DNA of 64,000 nt from Cyanobacteria bacterium TGS_CYA1 (GTDB lineage Bacteria > Cyanobacteriota > Vampirovibrionia > Obscuribacterales > Obscuribacteraceae): assembly GCA_026129135.1 (NCBI GenBank), contig JAHCIQ010000003.1, forward strand, positions 124,001-188,000, written 5' to 3'. A program made the translations under genes and the position numbers. Below are positions 43,619 through 52,316 of the stretch, one piece after another. The notes under the pieces were generated by a model that was given only the letters and a program-made list of their open reading frames with translations, did not search any database and was not told the DNA's origin. Position 1 is the first letter of the stretch; every line of letters begins with the position of its first letter.

Positions 43619-45547
43619 TTATCTTTCAGATTCGTTTTTGCACTGTTCGAATCGTGCAAGGGCTTGCTCGTCTCCCATTTCTGAGGCCAGTTTGAGCCAG
43701 TGAAGAGCTTGCGACAAGTTCTTGCCTTCGCGTCTGCGCATGAAGTAAAAATTGGCAAGTTCCAGCACCGCATCTTTGTTTTCCTGCTCTCCTGCACAAA
43801 GCAACCAGTTCAAATATTTCTCCTGGTCTACTTTGACATTCTTGCCTCGTTTATAGAGTATGGCTAAATCATACTGGGCAGAAGCTAAACCTTGTTCTGC
43901 AGCCTGTTCGAGCCACATCACTCCACGTGTTGGGTCTAAATGATCCTCTTCGTTCAAGTAAATAAGCCCGATGCGATGTTGTGAAAAGGCATCGTTTTGT
44001 TCTGCTGCACGCAGATACCATTCTATAGCCTGGGCTATATCAGGATTGCCCATGACACCATAGTAGAAAATGTCTCCCAAAGTGCATTGCGAAGTGAAAT
44101 CTCCATTTTGAGCTGCTTTTGAAGACCAGAAGAATGCCAGATCCAGATCTTCTTCCACTCCAATTCCATAGCGGTAACAATATCCCAGATCGCGCTCGCC
44201 ATGAATTTCGCCCTTATCGGCTGCCTTCTTATACCATTCAAAAGCGCGTTTATCACTGGCGGCGGTACCAAGTCCTTTCTCGTACATGTAACCGGTTTTA
44301 TGCATTGCTTGTGGATGACCGCCTTCAGCTGCTGATTTAAACCAGTGAAATGCCAGTCTCAAATCTGGTTCTATTTCATCACCAATCTCATAAGCCCAAC
44401 CAAGATCGAATTGCGCTTCGCTGTCGCCTGATTCAGCCTTGTTCAAAAGTTTGTTGATATAGTCAGTTTCCGCAGAATCATTTGTATCATTCGCCTTAAG
44501 ATTATTGACGTTTACTGTTTTGTCTTCTAGATGCACATAATGACTTTCGGTCGGCGCCATATGAATGACGTCGCCGCCAACTTCTTTCAGTTGGTTTTGA
44601 ATATGAATCAAATCGCTTTTGAGCTGAGCCATAGTGTTATAGCGTTCTTGCGGTGACTTGGAAAGACATTTGAAAATAGTTGCCACCAGCTGGTCTGGAA
44701 TTTTGAGTGATACCGAATCCAGTGATTTCGGTTTTGCGTTCATATGGTTGAATAATACATTCAGAAAATTTTCACCCTTGATAGGAGTGTCGCCACTTAA
44801 AGCCTGGTACAAAATACACCCAAGTGAATAGATATCGGAACGTGGATCTAGGGGTTGCCCCATGCATTGCTCAGGGCTCATGTACAAAGGCGAGCCGAAT
44901 ACTTCACCAGTCTTTGTGAGATTGAGCGCCGCTTTTCCTGGTTGGGTGAAAATCTTTGCGATACCAAAATCGAGGATGAGTGGCACCAGTTTTTCATTTT
45001 CATCGTCGTCATTTTTAATGAGCATGATATTGCTTGGCTTCAAATCGCGGTGCACCACATTGCGTTTGTGTGCGTGATTGAGAGCGTTTGCGATTTCTAT
45101 AAATAAAGGTAGTGTTTGTGCCAGACTCAGTCGTTGTTGTCGTTCCAGCACATCGTCTAAAGATTCGCCTTCGACAAAATCCATGACCATATATGGCAAT
45201 CCGAATTCAGAAACTGCATATTCATAAATTTTGATGATATTTGGATGATTGAGTGAACTTGCTGCTTTTGCTTCGACTTCGAATCGCTTCCAGCCGATAT
45301 CGTCTTTACTCAAATCATTGAGTAACATTTTAAGAGCGACTTTGCGATCAAGTCCCAACTGAACTGCTTGGTACACTACGCCCATGCCACCACGCCCGAT
45401 TTCTCTTTCGATTTTGTAGCGACCAGAGATCAAGGAGCCATCCAGGTCCTGGACCAATATTGTCGATAATGCATTTCCGTCTTTGGCGCAGACAGTGTCT
45501 TCGGCCGCGTAGATTTGAAAGCAATTAAGACACTGTTTTCGAATCAC
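43619..45547 (-). CDS. Serine/threonine protein kinase with C-terminal Sel1 repeats
   Basis: 642 residues from a GTG start. A Cys pair at the N-terminus (C6, C9, and C20) hints at a small zinc ribbon. The Hanks-type kinase spans about 43-315: G-loop IGRGGMGVVY, ATP-binding K73, VVHRDLKPSN with catalytic D168, LDFGIAK with D193 and SPLYMSPEQ. About seven Sel1-like repeats follow from about residue 370 (SEAQFDLGWAYEIG and similar). No TM helix is seen, unlike many PknB-type kinases, so it is probably cytosolic and uses Sel1 repeats for partner binding. It lies 7 bp after the secreted protein gene upstream. Confidence 0.93.
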   Translation of the reverse strand: MIRKQCLNCFQIYAAEDTVCAKDGNALSTILVQDLDGSLISGRYKIEREIGRGGMGVVYQAVQLGLDRKVALKMLLNDLSKDDIGWKRFEVEAKAASSLNHPNIIKIYEYAVSEFGLPYMVMDFVEGESLDDVLERQQRLSLAQTLPLFIEIANALNHAHKRNVVHRDLKPSNIMLIKNDDDENEKLVPLILDFGIAKIFTQPGKAALNLTKTGEVFGSPLYMSPEQCMGQPLDPRSDIYSLGCILYQALSGDTPIKGENFLNVLFNHMNAKPKSLDSVSLKIPDQLVATIFKCLSKSPQERYNTMAQLKSDLIHIQNQLKEVGGDVIHMAPTESHYVHLEDKTVNVNNLKANDTNDSAETDYINKLLNKAESGDSEAQFDLGWAYEIGDEIEPDLRLAFHWFKSAAEGGHPQAMHKTGYMYEKGLGTAASDKRAFEWYKKAADKGEIHGERDLGYCYRYGIGVEEDLDLAFFWSSKAAQNGDFTSQCTLGDIFYYGVMGNPDIAQAIEWYLRAAEQNDAFSQHRIGLIYLNEEDHLDPTRGVMWLEQAAEQGLASAQYDLAILYKRGKNVKVDQEKYLNWLLCAGEQENKDAVLELANFYFMRRREGKNLSQALHWLKLASEMGDEQALARFEQCKNESER

Positions 45548-45554
45548 GAAGTTA

Positions 45555-45971
45555 TCATCTCAATAATGCGTCGTTAATTTGTTCTTTTAGGTCGCTTACA
45601 GAGTCTTCAATCGTGCGAGTAACGTCTGCGCTTCTTTCTTGGCAACTGTTTAGCTTTACGGTAATTGCTTCCAGATATTTGTCGTCTGGCTTGCCCTTGG
45701 ATTTTGCGTAAGCCTTATCGACTTCTTTTATTTGAAAAAGTGCTTTGCGCAGATTTCGCTCGACTTCTTTGTTCTGACGAACAGCCTCTAGTAGATAAAA
45801 GGTGGCAGAGCCCTGACCGAGTCGCAAATTCATAAGCATTTTCTCAGCTCTATTCATTTGCTCGGGTGCACTTCTAACCGGAGTGTTAGGTGCGATAAAG
45901 CCCGCCAGCAGGGGCACAAGACCGATGAGCAATTTGGTGCGAAAACTAAGTTTGTAAGTGGCAAATTTCAT
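45555..45971 (-). CDS. Exported helical protein of unknown function
   Basis: 138 residues. Signal peptide (TKLLIGLVPLLAGFIAPN). The mature part is almost entirely alpha-helical and charged (KALFQIKEVDKAYAKSKG...SVSDLKEQINDALL). Co-directional with the Sel1 kinase and separated from it by 7 bp. No family recognised. Confidence 0.6.
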   Translation of the reverse strand: MKFATYKLSFRTKLLIGLVPLLAGFIAPNTPVRSAPEQMNRAEKMLMNLRLGQGSATFYLLEAVRQNKEVERNLRKALFQIKEVDKAYAKSKGKPDDKYLEAITVKLNSCQERSADVTRTIEDSVSDLKEQINDALLR

Positions 45972-46049
45972 ATTTATAAATGTAGTTTTTGTTAGTTTCT
46001 AAAATGCTTTGGGGCAAGACAGCTAAAATATAGAGAAACGGAGCGCAAA

Positions 46050-46478
46050 ATGGAAGGGCAAGCAGAAAAATTCAATTTTCAGGAGACTGTTCACGAAGTG
46101 GGACAGGCTGCTGTTGCCGTAATTGGTCATTGTCTGTTCGATGCTGCAGTGGCTGGATTTGTTCTGGCTTTGATATTAGCTCTTGTCGCCCTTGTTTTGA
46201 GCCGTAGCAAACACAGATTCACCAAGCCGTTGTTTTCTGTGGCCAGACGTCTGTCGATGGTTTGTGCGGTTGTAGCGGTACCAGGTGTACTTTATTTGAT
46301 TTTCTCAGGCAAATTGCCCAATTCAGGAAATTACAACGTGAGCTTCCTGGGTTATTTAGTCTGGTGGAGCATGGTTTCGGTTCACATGTGCGCTGAAGAA
46401 ATGAATTTTCAGTGGTTCATCAAAGGCGATGGCACAGGCGCAGGCGCAGTCGAGCCGGATTTAGAGAAAACATCCTAA
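46050..46478 (+). CDS. Small integral membrane protein
   Basis: 142 residues, GGAG Shine-Dalgarno 7 nt before the ATG. Three predicted TM segments (AAVAGFVLALILALVALVL, LSMVCAVVAVPGVLYLIF and GYLVWWSMVSVHMC). Divergent from the kinase operon; intergenic space is 78 bp. Function unknown. Confidence 0.65.
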   Translation: MEGQAEKFNFQETVHEVGQAAVAVIGHCLFDAAVAGFVLALILALVALVLSRSKHRFTKPLFSVARRLSMVCAVVAVPGVLYLIFSGKLPNSGNYNVSFLGYLVWWSMVSVHMCAEEMNFQWFIKGDGTGAGAVEPDLEKTS

Positions 46479-46528
46479 CTATCTCTTGATTAGCGTATAA
46501 AATAGAAGTAACTGCTTAAGGTGAAACT

Positions 46529-47140
46529 ATGAAAAGTGTGTCATATCTTACCGTTCTGTTGAGCGTCTTTTTGGTATCACCTGCTAGTCAGGTCTTTGCT
46601 CAAAGTTCATCCTGCGGGGGCGGCAAGACTTGTGGAACTGGAGGTATTTACATCGCGCCTGGGCGTTTGAGTCCTTCAACAGCTGTATATCCTGCTTTTG
46701 GTATTCCCCAGCCTATTGGTGGAGGGATTTTTTCAATCGCCGCAGGTCGATGCACTATCAACATGTGGAAGGCTCCTTCTGGTTATTACTATCCATATTG
46801 TGGAGTTCCACCAGGTTGGCCCGGGGCCGCTAATAACGTCGGTTTGCCCATAATTATTAGTCAGCAGTACAATCCTCCTGCTGCAGCCGATCCGCCAGTA
46901 TCTACTTTTATTGAAGACACAACTGAATTTTTAGATAAAAAGAAAAAAGACAAGAAGATTTCTGATCGCGATTATCAAAACATGAGTCAGCGACTCAAAG
47001 ACCTGGGCTCGAAAGAAAGATATTTGCGCAATCAAGCAAGCGGCACTCTAGACGAACACGATGAATCTCAGTTGAGACAAGATGTCGCTCAGGTCTTGAA
47101 AGAATTGCAATGGCGTCTTGGCCGCAACGAAAAATATTAA
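46529..47140 (+). CDS. Exported Cys/Gly/Pro-rich protein with a C-terminal helical unit
   Basis: 203 residues, AAGGTG ribosome site. Signal peptide (LTVLLSVFLVSPASQVFAQ). The middle is Gly/Pro/Tyr-rich with paired cysteines (SCGGGKTCGTGG, YYYPYCGVPPG), suggesting an extracellular or periplasmic disulfide-bonded region. The C-terminus is helical: DKKISDRDYQNMSQRLKDLG...GTLDEHDESQLRQDV. That two-helix unit resembles residues 35-95 of the protein at 28535-29131. Confidence 0.65.
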   Translation: MKSVSYLTVLLSVFLVSPASQVFAQSSSCGGGKTCGTGGIYIAPGRLSPSTAVYPAFGIPQPIGGGIFSIAAGRCTINMWKAPSGYYYPYCGVPPGWPGAANNVGLPIIISQQYNPPAAADPPVSTFIEDTTEFLDKKKKDKKISDRDYQNMSQRLKDLGSKERYLRNQASGTLDEHDESQLRQDVAQVLKELQWRLGRNEKY

Positions 47141-47149
47141 ACGCGCGAT

Positions 47150-47785
47150 TTATTTCAAAGACGTGTATCTTTTGAAAAAGGCGTCCTGGAAGTCTTGTTG
47201 AACAGCGGATAACGGGCGCGATGCATCCACTATGTAAAAACGCTCGGGTTCTTTTTCAGCAAGGGTCAAATAGCCTTGTCGCACGCGGTGATGGAAGTCC
47301 ATCGCTTCTCTTTCCATACGATCGTATCCGGCTGGATGACGTCTGGAAAGCCCTTCTTCAGAGGGGAGGTCGAATAAAAAGGTGAACTGCGGTTTCAGTC
47401 CGCCTGTAGCGATTTGATTTAAATTTTCAATCAAATCAAAATCGATTCCACGTCCATAGCCTTGATAAGCCATTGTTGAATCAGTATAACGATCGCAAAT
47501 TACTAATTTCCCTGCATTTAATGCTGGAAGAATCAGTTCTTCTACGTGTTGAGCACGATCAGCCTGGTAAAGCAAAAGTTCGGCTCTGGGCGAAACATCC
47601 AGTCCTGGCGTTAGCAAGATGCGACGAATTTTTTTTCCAAGCGGGGTGCCACCAGGATCGCGAGTGACCAGATGATCTATTCCGCGCTGGGTCAAAAGAG
47701 CGGTGAGATGTTTTACCTGTGTGGTTTTTCCGGCACCTTCAGGACCTTCTAGAGTAACGAAGGTACCGGGAAATTTTTTGCTCAT
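47150..47785 (-). CDS. tmk: Thymidylate kinase
   Basis: 211 residues. dTMP to dTDP conversion, essential for DNA synthesis. P-loop EGPEGAGKTTQ, DR(Y) motif ICDRYTDST and the lid region GLSRRHPAGYDRME identify it; length is normal. Convergent with the secreted-protein gene 9 bp away. The exported thioredoxin gene lies 15 bp upstream, in the same direction. Confidence 0.95.
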   Translation of the reverse strand: MSKKFPGTFVTLEGPEGAGKTTQVKHLTALLTQRGIDHLVTRDPGGTPLGKKIRRILLTPGLDVSPRAELLLYQADRAQHVEELILPALNAGKLVICDRYTDSTMAYQGYGRGIDFDLIENLNQIATGGLKPQFTFLFDLPSEEGLSRRHPAGYDRMEREAMDFHHRVRQGYLTLAEKEPERFYIVDASRPLSAVQQDFQDAFFKRYTSLK

Positions 47786-47800
47786 TTATATCGATCGAGC

Positions 47801-48223
47801 CTATTTGAGCATTGCGTCGATGCGCTCAACAATTGGGTCTTTGGTTCTGGGAGCGCCTTTCAGAATGTCTTGCACTTTGCCGTTTTTGTCGATGAAAATT
47901 ACAGTTGGATAAGCTTCGACTCTGTATTTTTCGACCAGTGCTTTGTTGGCTGGTGCTTCTGCGTCATAACGCTCGAATGTGACTTTGTCTTTATATTGTT
48001 TTTCTAGCTCCTCAAGTATGGGGGCAAGGCGTTTGCACGGTCCACACCAGGTTGTATAGAAATCGAGTACTCTCGGCATGCCGGTCTTTGCTTCGGCAAT
48101 CAATTTTGATGTGTTCGTTTTATTAGAAGAATCCAATTTGGCTTTAGACAGGGCACTTTCTGAGTTTGCTTGTAGTCCAAAGAGACATGCCATTGCTATT
48201 GCAGTCAAAACAGTTTTTTTCAT
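47801..48223 (-). CDS. Exported thioredoxin-like protein
   Basis: 140 residues. Signal peptide (VLTAIAMACLFGLQANSES) followed by a thioredoxin fold with an intact CGPC active site (FYTTWCGPCKRLAPIL) and a cis-Pro in VEAYPTVIF. It would act as a periplasmic disulfide reductase, or, with an oxidising partner, in cytochrome or envelope protein maturation. This contrasts with the two CxxC-less proteins in the ABC cassettes. It is upstream of tmk, a partner with no functional link. Confidence 0.9.
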   Translation of the reverse strand: MKKTVLTAIAMACLFGLQANSESALSKAKLDSSNKTNTSKLIAEAKTGMPRVLDFYTTWCGPCKRLAPILEELEKQYKDKVTFERYDAEAPANKALVEKYRVEAYPTVIFIDKNGKVQDILKGAPRTKDPIVERIDAMLK

Positions 48224-48478
48224 TTGCGGGTTCCTTACCGGAATTGATTAGTTGTCAGGAGAAAAATGCTCCTAACCAGAATTTCTTTCTGGTAATTCTA
48301 GAGGAATATTTTTCTATTCGCTTTGTTCCGGGACTGTCAAGAAGTATTGCGATGCCAAGGAGTGCGGTCGAGAACGTTTGAAGTCGAACTACAATCTAAT
48401 GAAATAAATCGGGATGGCGACTTGGTCTATGGTAGAATTTTCAAAGCCTGTCAAGATGGAATCTTTTTTCCACAACTA
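48224..48478. other. Intergenic region before the bamA operon with two small hairpins
   Basis: 255 bp between divergent genes. Two inverted repeats lie in it: AGGAG/CTCCT around 48258-48274 and CCAGAA/TTCTGG (48276-48281 with 48287-48292). The open frame for bamA extends back to 48323, but its translation is unlike a signal peptide, so I treat it as untranslated leader. Confidence 0.45.
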
Positions 48479-50542
48479 ATGTCAAAGCAAAAACTGCAAA
48501 GAAAAAAAATAGCAGTGGCACTTGCCGCTTCATTTGTTTGGGCTACATTCGCATCTCCCATGGTGATGGCCGCGCAAGCTGAGCAACCAAGCTCTAAAAT
48601 GCTCGAAGCCGAAGTGAGTGATACCGAATACGAAACCACTCCTCAATCCAATAACGAGAATGCTTCGCAAGATAGTTCAACCAAGCAGGATGGACTTGCA
48701 AGCAAAGATTCACTCACAGTTGAAGATATCCAGGTTGAAGGCAACCGACTTATTTCTACGCAGAATATAACGTCTGTATTGAAAACCAAACCTGGCGATA
48801 AGTTTGACCGCGATCAAATCATGGAAGATTTGAAAGCTGTAAATGAAATGGGCTATTTCGACGACAAGTCGTTACAAGTTACTCCGGAACGTAAAACAGG
48901 CAATCGCGTTCTGCTCAAAATCAGAGTGCAAGAAAACGCGCCCATCACTCAATTTAGTGTGCAGGGAAATAATCTGGTTTCTTCCGATGAAATTTCCAAA
49001 ATTTTAAATGATCAGCTAGGCAAGCCGCAAAACATCAATCAATTGTCCGCTTCGGTAGACAAAATCGAACAGCTTTATCGCGATAAAGGTTTCAAACTGG
49101 CCCGTGTAACTGACGTCAAAGATTTTCCAGACGGCAGTGTCAGCCTTTCCATAAACGAAGGAGTCATAGACAAGATTGAAATAGTTGGCAACCGTAAGAC
49201 CAAAGATTTCATTATTCGAAATGCGCTCAAGCTCAAGCCTGGCAGCGCATACAACGAAACTCAAATTACTGAAGATATGCGTAAGCTTTATGCCAATGGA
49301 TATTTTCAGGATATAAAACGAAGTCTGGAGCCATCCGCGACCGATCCCGAAAAATTCACGCTCAAAGTAGAAGTGGAAGAGAAACGCACAGGATCGGTGG
49401 GACTTGGTGGAGGTCTGGATTCTGCCACAGGACCATTTGGACAATTCAGTTTTTCCGAGAACAACTTCAGAGGGAAAGGTCAGGTTCTGTCAGTCAACTC
49501 ACAAGTTGGCTCAGCCATGTTCAGTGGTGTTGCAAACAATCTGAACAATGGTGGTCAGAATTTCATTCCTAATGTCCGTACTTACAACCTTGAAGCTTCA
49601 TGGATTGAGCCCAATTTAAAAGGCACCAACACTTCGCTTGCAGTCACTGGTTTTGGACGAAGTTATGCAAGTATGCTAGTCGACCAGGCTCAGCAACAAA
49701 CTCTTGGAGCAAGTGTAACTTTGACCAAGCCCTTGAAAAAAGGATGGAGCTTGAGCACAGGCTTGACTGGCGAAAATACCAGTCTCAAAGATTTGGGTGG
49801 CTATCTAGGCGAGCAAAATACATTGCTTGGAATGGCTTCAAGAGCCGTGTCCACCGGAAGAGCTATGAATATGGATCAGGCAAATATGCTTGCCGGGCAG
49901 GTTCGTAACGACCAGATGCAAGGCGGACTCTACTTGAGTATTAGACCGACCCTCGCTTATGACACTCGTGATGCCGCCGTTGACCCGACCAAAGGCACAT
50001 CTATAAGACTTTCGGCTGGACCATCACTTGGTCTTACAGGAAACAGTTTTGCCAAACTCGGCGCCAGCGTTAGTAAGTTCGTGCCCGTAGGCAAAGAATC
50101 TACACTTGCTTTCAATATGCAAGGCGGAGCTGGTATGGGCGGTATGCCCCAATTTGCGCAGTATAGACTTGGTGGATGGAACGGTGTGCGTGGTTATCGC
50201 CAGTTCTCCGATCTTGGCTCAGGTACGGGTCTTTTGATGGGTACTGCCGAGTTTCGAACCAAGGTGCCTCTGGTTCCTAAAGACGGTGGAAAAATCTCTA
50301 AATTCGTTCATGATCACATGAAAATAGCTATTTTTTCCGATGCTGGTGTGGTTTCTGGCGGTAGTTTAAACAACGGTTTGATGGGCAGAAACACTCTTGC
50401 TGCATCGGTTGGGCTTGGTGTGCGCTTGAAAGTGCCAATGCTTGGACTTGTCAGGTTGGATTATGGTATGCCTTTGATTCAGTCGGTTATGAGCGGAAGT
50501 TTCATTCCCAGATTCAATATCGGATTTGGAGAGAAGTTTTAA
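48479..50542 (+). CDS. bamA: Omp85/BamA-type outer-membrane protein assembly factor
   Basis: 687 residues from ATG 48479, where a signal peptide begins (IAVALAASFVWATFASPMVMAAQ). A Ser/Gln-rich linker is followed by three POTRA-like domains at about 75-300 (VEDIQVEGNRLIS, ITQFSVQGNNLVS, IDKIEIVGNRKTK) and a 16-strand barrel ending in GFGEKF with a terminal aromatic residue. The L6 motif VRGY lies in GGWNGVRGYRQF. Three POTRAs rather than five resemble cyanobacterial Omp85. With Skp, LpxD and LpxC it forms an outer-membrane biogenesis operon. Confidence 0.93.
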   Translation: MSKQKLQRKKIAVALAASFVWATFASPMVMAAQAEQPSSKMLEAEVSDTEYETTPQSNNENASQDSSTKQDGLASKDSLTVEDIQVEGNRLISTQNITSVLKTKPGDKFDRDQIMEDLKAVNEMGYFDDKSLQVTPERKTGNRVLLKIRVQENAPITQFSVQGNNLVSSDEISKILNDQLGKPQNINQLSASVDKIEQLYRDKGFKLARVTDVKDFPDGSVSLSINEGVIDKIEIVGNRKTKDFIIRNALKLKPGSAYNETQITEDMRKLYANGYFQDIKRSLEPSATDPEKFTLKVEVEEKRTGSVGLGGGLDSATGPFGQFSFSENNFRGKGQVLSVNSQVGSAMFSGVANNLNNGGQNFIPNVRTYNLEASWIEPNLKGTNTSLAVTGFGRSYASMLVDQAQQQTLGASVTLTKPLKKGWSLSTGLTGENTSLKDLGGYLGEQNTLLGMASRAVSTGRAMNMDQANMLAGQVRNDQMQGGLYLSIRPTLAYDTRDAAVDPTKGTSIRLSAGPSLGLTGNSFAKLGASVSKFVPVGKESTLAFNMQGGAGMGGMPQFAQYRLGGWNGVRGYRQFSDLGSGTGLLMGTAEFRTKVPLVPKDGGKISKFVHDHMKIAIFSDAGVVSGGSLNNGLMGRNTLAASVGLGVRLKVPMLGLVRLDYGMPLIQSVMSGSFIPRFNIGFGEKF

Positions 50543-50643
50543 AAACCAGGCTATATCTTATGATCTCGGCTCCATCCAGATGGTGTAATATGAGCCCGTT
50601 CCCTTGTTGGGAAATCTTGAAAATACGGAGAATTCAAAGAAGA

Positions 50644-51147
50644 ATGCTTAAACAAACAGCCTTTTCGTTTTCGTTGATTTTAGTTGGTGTGTTGACTTGT
50701 AACGCATCTATCGCTCAGCCTGCAAAGGCTCAGGGCGGTCCTCAAAAAATCGGATATGTCGACAAAAAACGTGTATACGAAAAATATCCCCGCTTGCAAA
50801 AAGCTGCAACCGACATCAAGGATGACGAAGAAAGACTCCACAAGCTGATTGAAAAAAACAACAAAGATTTTCAAGCTGCTCAAAAAGCTAAAAAGCCACA
50901 ACCTGAGTTGCAAGCAATGCACAAAAAATTGCAATCACAAATTGATGACGAATTCAAAAAATTCCAGGACAAAGCCATGGGAATGGAAAAAGATCTGGAA
51001 AAAGAATTGGATGACGCAATCAAAGCCGAAGCCAAAACCAAAAATTGCGATACCGTTCTCGACAAGAGCGTAGTAATGTTTGGTGGCACCGACATCACTG
51101 ACGGTGTAGTACAAAGACTTGGTTCCAGCGCTACTGTCACCAAATAG
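50644..51147 (+). CDS. Periplasmic chaperone of the Skp/OmpH family
   Basis: 167 residues from ATG 50644, which begins a clean signal peptide (FSFSLILVGVLTCNASIAQ). The start IGYVDKKRVYEKYPRLQKAA is the Skp N-terminal beta strand and dimer helix; the following Lys/Glu/Gln-rich coiled coil (about 70-130) is the tentacle arm. Skp holds unfolded outer-membrane proteins for BamA. The position between bamA and lpxD is the classic one. Confidence 0.88.
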   Translation: MLKQTAFSFSLILVGVLTCNASIAQPAKAQGGPQKIGYVDKKRVYEKYPRLQKAATDIKDDEERLHKLIEKNNKDFQAAQKAKKPQPELQAMHKKLQSQIDDEFKKFQDKAMGMEKDLEKELDDAIKAEAKTKNCDTVLDKSVVMFGGTDITDGVVQRLGSSATVTK

Positions 51148-51173
51148 GAATTCGATAAAACAGAGGTCAATTT

Positions 51174-52313
51174 ATGCAACTGCCAAGTCCCATGACGGCA
51201 AAAGAAATTGCCGAGATTGCAGAGGGTCAGATTCGAGGTAATGCTGATGTCTCCGTCACCAGCATCGCTCTGGATCCGCTCAAAGCCACCAAAGAAGATA
51301 TGGCTCTTGTTACCGATAGACAGATATTGAAGTTTATCGACAAGTGCCAGGCATCGATAATGGTGGTGCCTCACGATCTGGACTACTCAAGCGACGGGCA
51401 GACTGTAATTCTGGTAAAGCGTCCGAAGATAGCCATTCAGAAGCTTTGCCAGAAATTGGCTCCTCCTCGTTTTTATCCTGAAAAAGGCATCCACCCTACT
51501 GCCGTTATCGATAAAACTGCCACTATAAGCCCAAGCGCTTGTATTGGACCTTATGTAGTAATTGGTCCTCATACTAAAGTAGGCGACAACACTATCATCA
51601 TGTCGCATACAAGCATCGGCGGGAAAGTCGAAATCGGACAAGACTGCCTGTTCTACCCATCTTGCTTGATTGCAGATTATACTCAAATCCACAACCGGGT
51701 GATATTGCAGCAAGGTGCTGGAGTCGGCTCTGACGGTTTTGGTTATACCACCGCTCGCCCCACCAACGCTGAAATCATTTATGTGGGTGGACACTCTTCT
51801 CACCTTTCTGAAGAGCGCAATCCGCACATCAAAGTGCCTCAAATAGGCAAAGTAATTATCGAGGACGATGTAGAAGTCGGCTCTTATGCCACCATCGACC
51901 GCGCCACTATTGGTAATACTATCATCGGCGCTGGTACCAAAATCGATAATCTCGCTCTCATTGCTCACAATTGCAAACTCGGAAAAGACTGCATCGTGAT
52001 TGGAACCTCAGCTATTGGCGGTTCTTGCACAATCGGCGATCGCTCTATTCTTGCTGGCGGAGTGAAAATAAAAGACCACGTTGTTATCGGCAAAGACGTA
52101 GTGCTCGAAGGTCTCGCTGGAGTCATGCGCGATGTTGAAGATTGCGAGATTCAAGTTGGTATTCCTGCCACTAATGCCAGAGAGCAAATCAAAATGCACG
52201 CTAATATGCGTCGTATTCCTCGCATCAACGACGATGTTCGTGAACTGAAAGAAAAGGTCAAAGAACTCGAAGCGATAATAGAAAAGCTCAATCTGGCTGA
52301 AGCAAAAAAATAA
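51174..52313 (+). CDS. lpxD: UDP-3-O-(3-hydroxyacyl)glucosamine N-acyltransferase
   Basis: 379 residues. Adds the N-linked acyl chain in lipid A synthesis. N-terminal UDP-binding domain (about 1-100), then left-handed beta-helix hexapeptide repeats (IGPYVVIGPHTKVG, IIGAGTKIDNLALIAHN). The catalytic His lies in LIAHNCKLG, and a C-terminal helix ends the protein. Slightly longer than E. coli LpxD. Good AGAGG ribosome site. lpxC starts 3 bp after its stop. Confidence 0.95.
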   Translation: MQLPSPMTAKEIAEIAEGQIRGNADVSVTSIALDPLKATKEDMALVTDRQILKFIDKCQASIMVVPHDLDYSSDGQTVILVKRPKIAIQKLCQKLAPPRFYPEKGIHPTAVIDKTATISPSACIGPYVVIGPHTKVGDNTIIMSHTSIGGKVEIGQDCLFYPSCLIADYTQIHNRVILQQGAGVGSDGFGYTTARPTNAEIIYVGGHSSHLSEERNPHIKVPQIGKVIIEDDVEVGSYATIDRATIGNTIIGAGTKIDNLALIAHNCKLGKDCIVIGTSAIGGSCTIGDRSILAGGVKIKDHVVIGKDVVLEGLAGVMRDVEDCEIQVGIPATNAREQIKMHANMRRIPRINDDVRELKEKVKELEAIIEKLNLAEAKK

Positions 52314-52316
52314 GCC

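Noticed and set aside
48323..48478. N-terminal extension of bamA
   Set aside because: The extra 52 residues are Cys/Arg-rich with no signal peptide; the ATG at 48479 begins a normal one.
50560..50643. N-terminal extension of the Skp-like gene
   Set aside because: The 28 added residues precede a normal signal peptide that starts at 50644.
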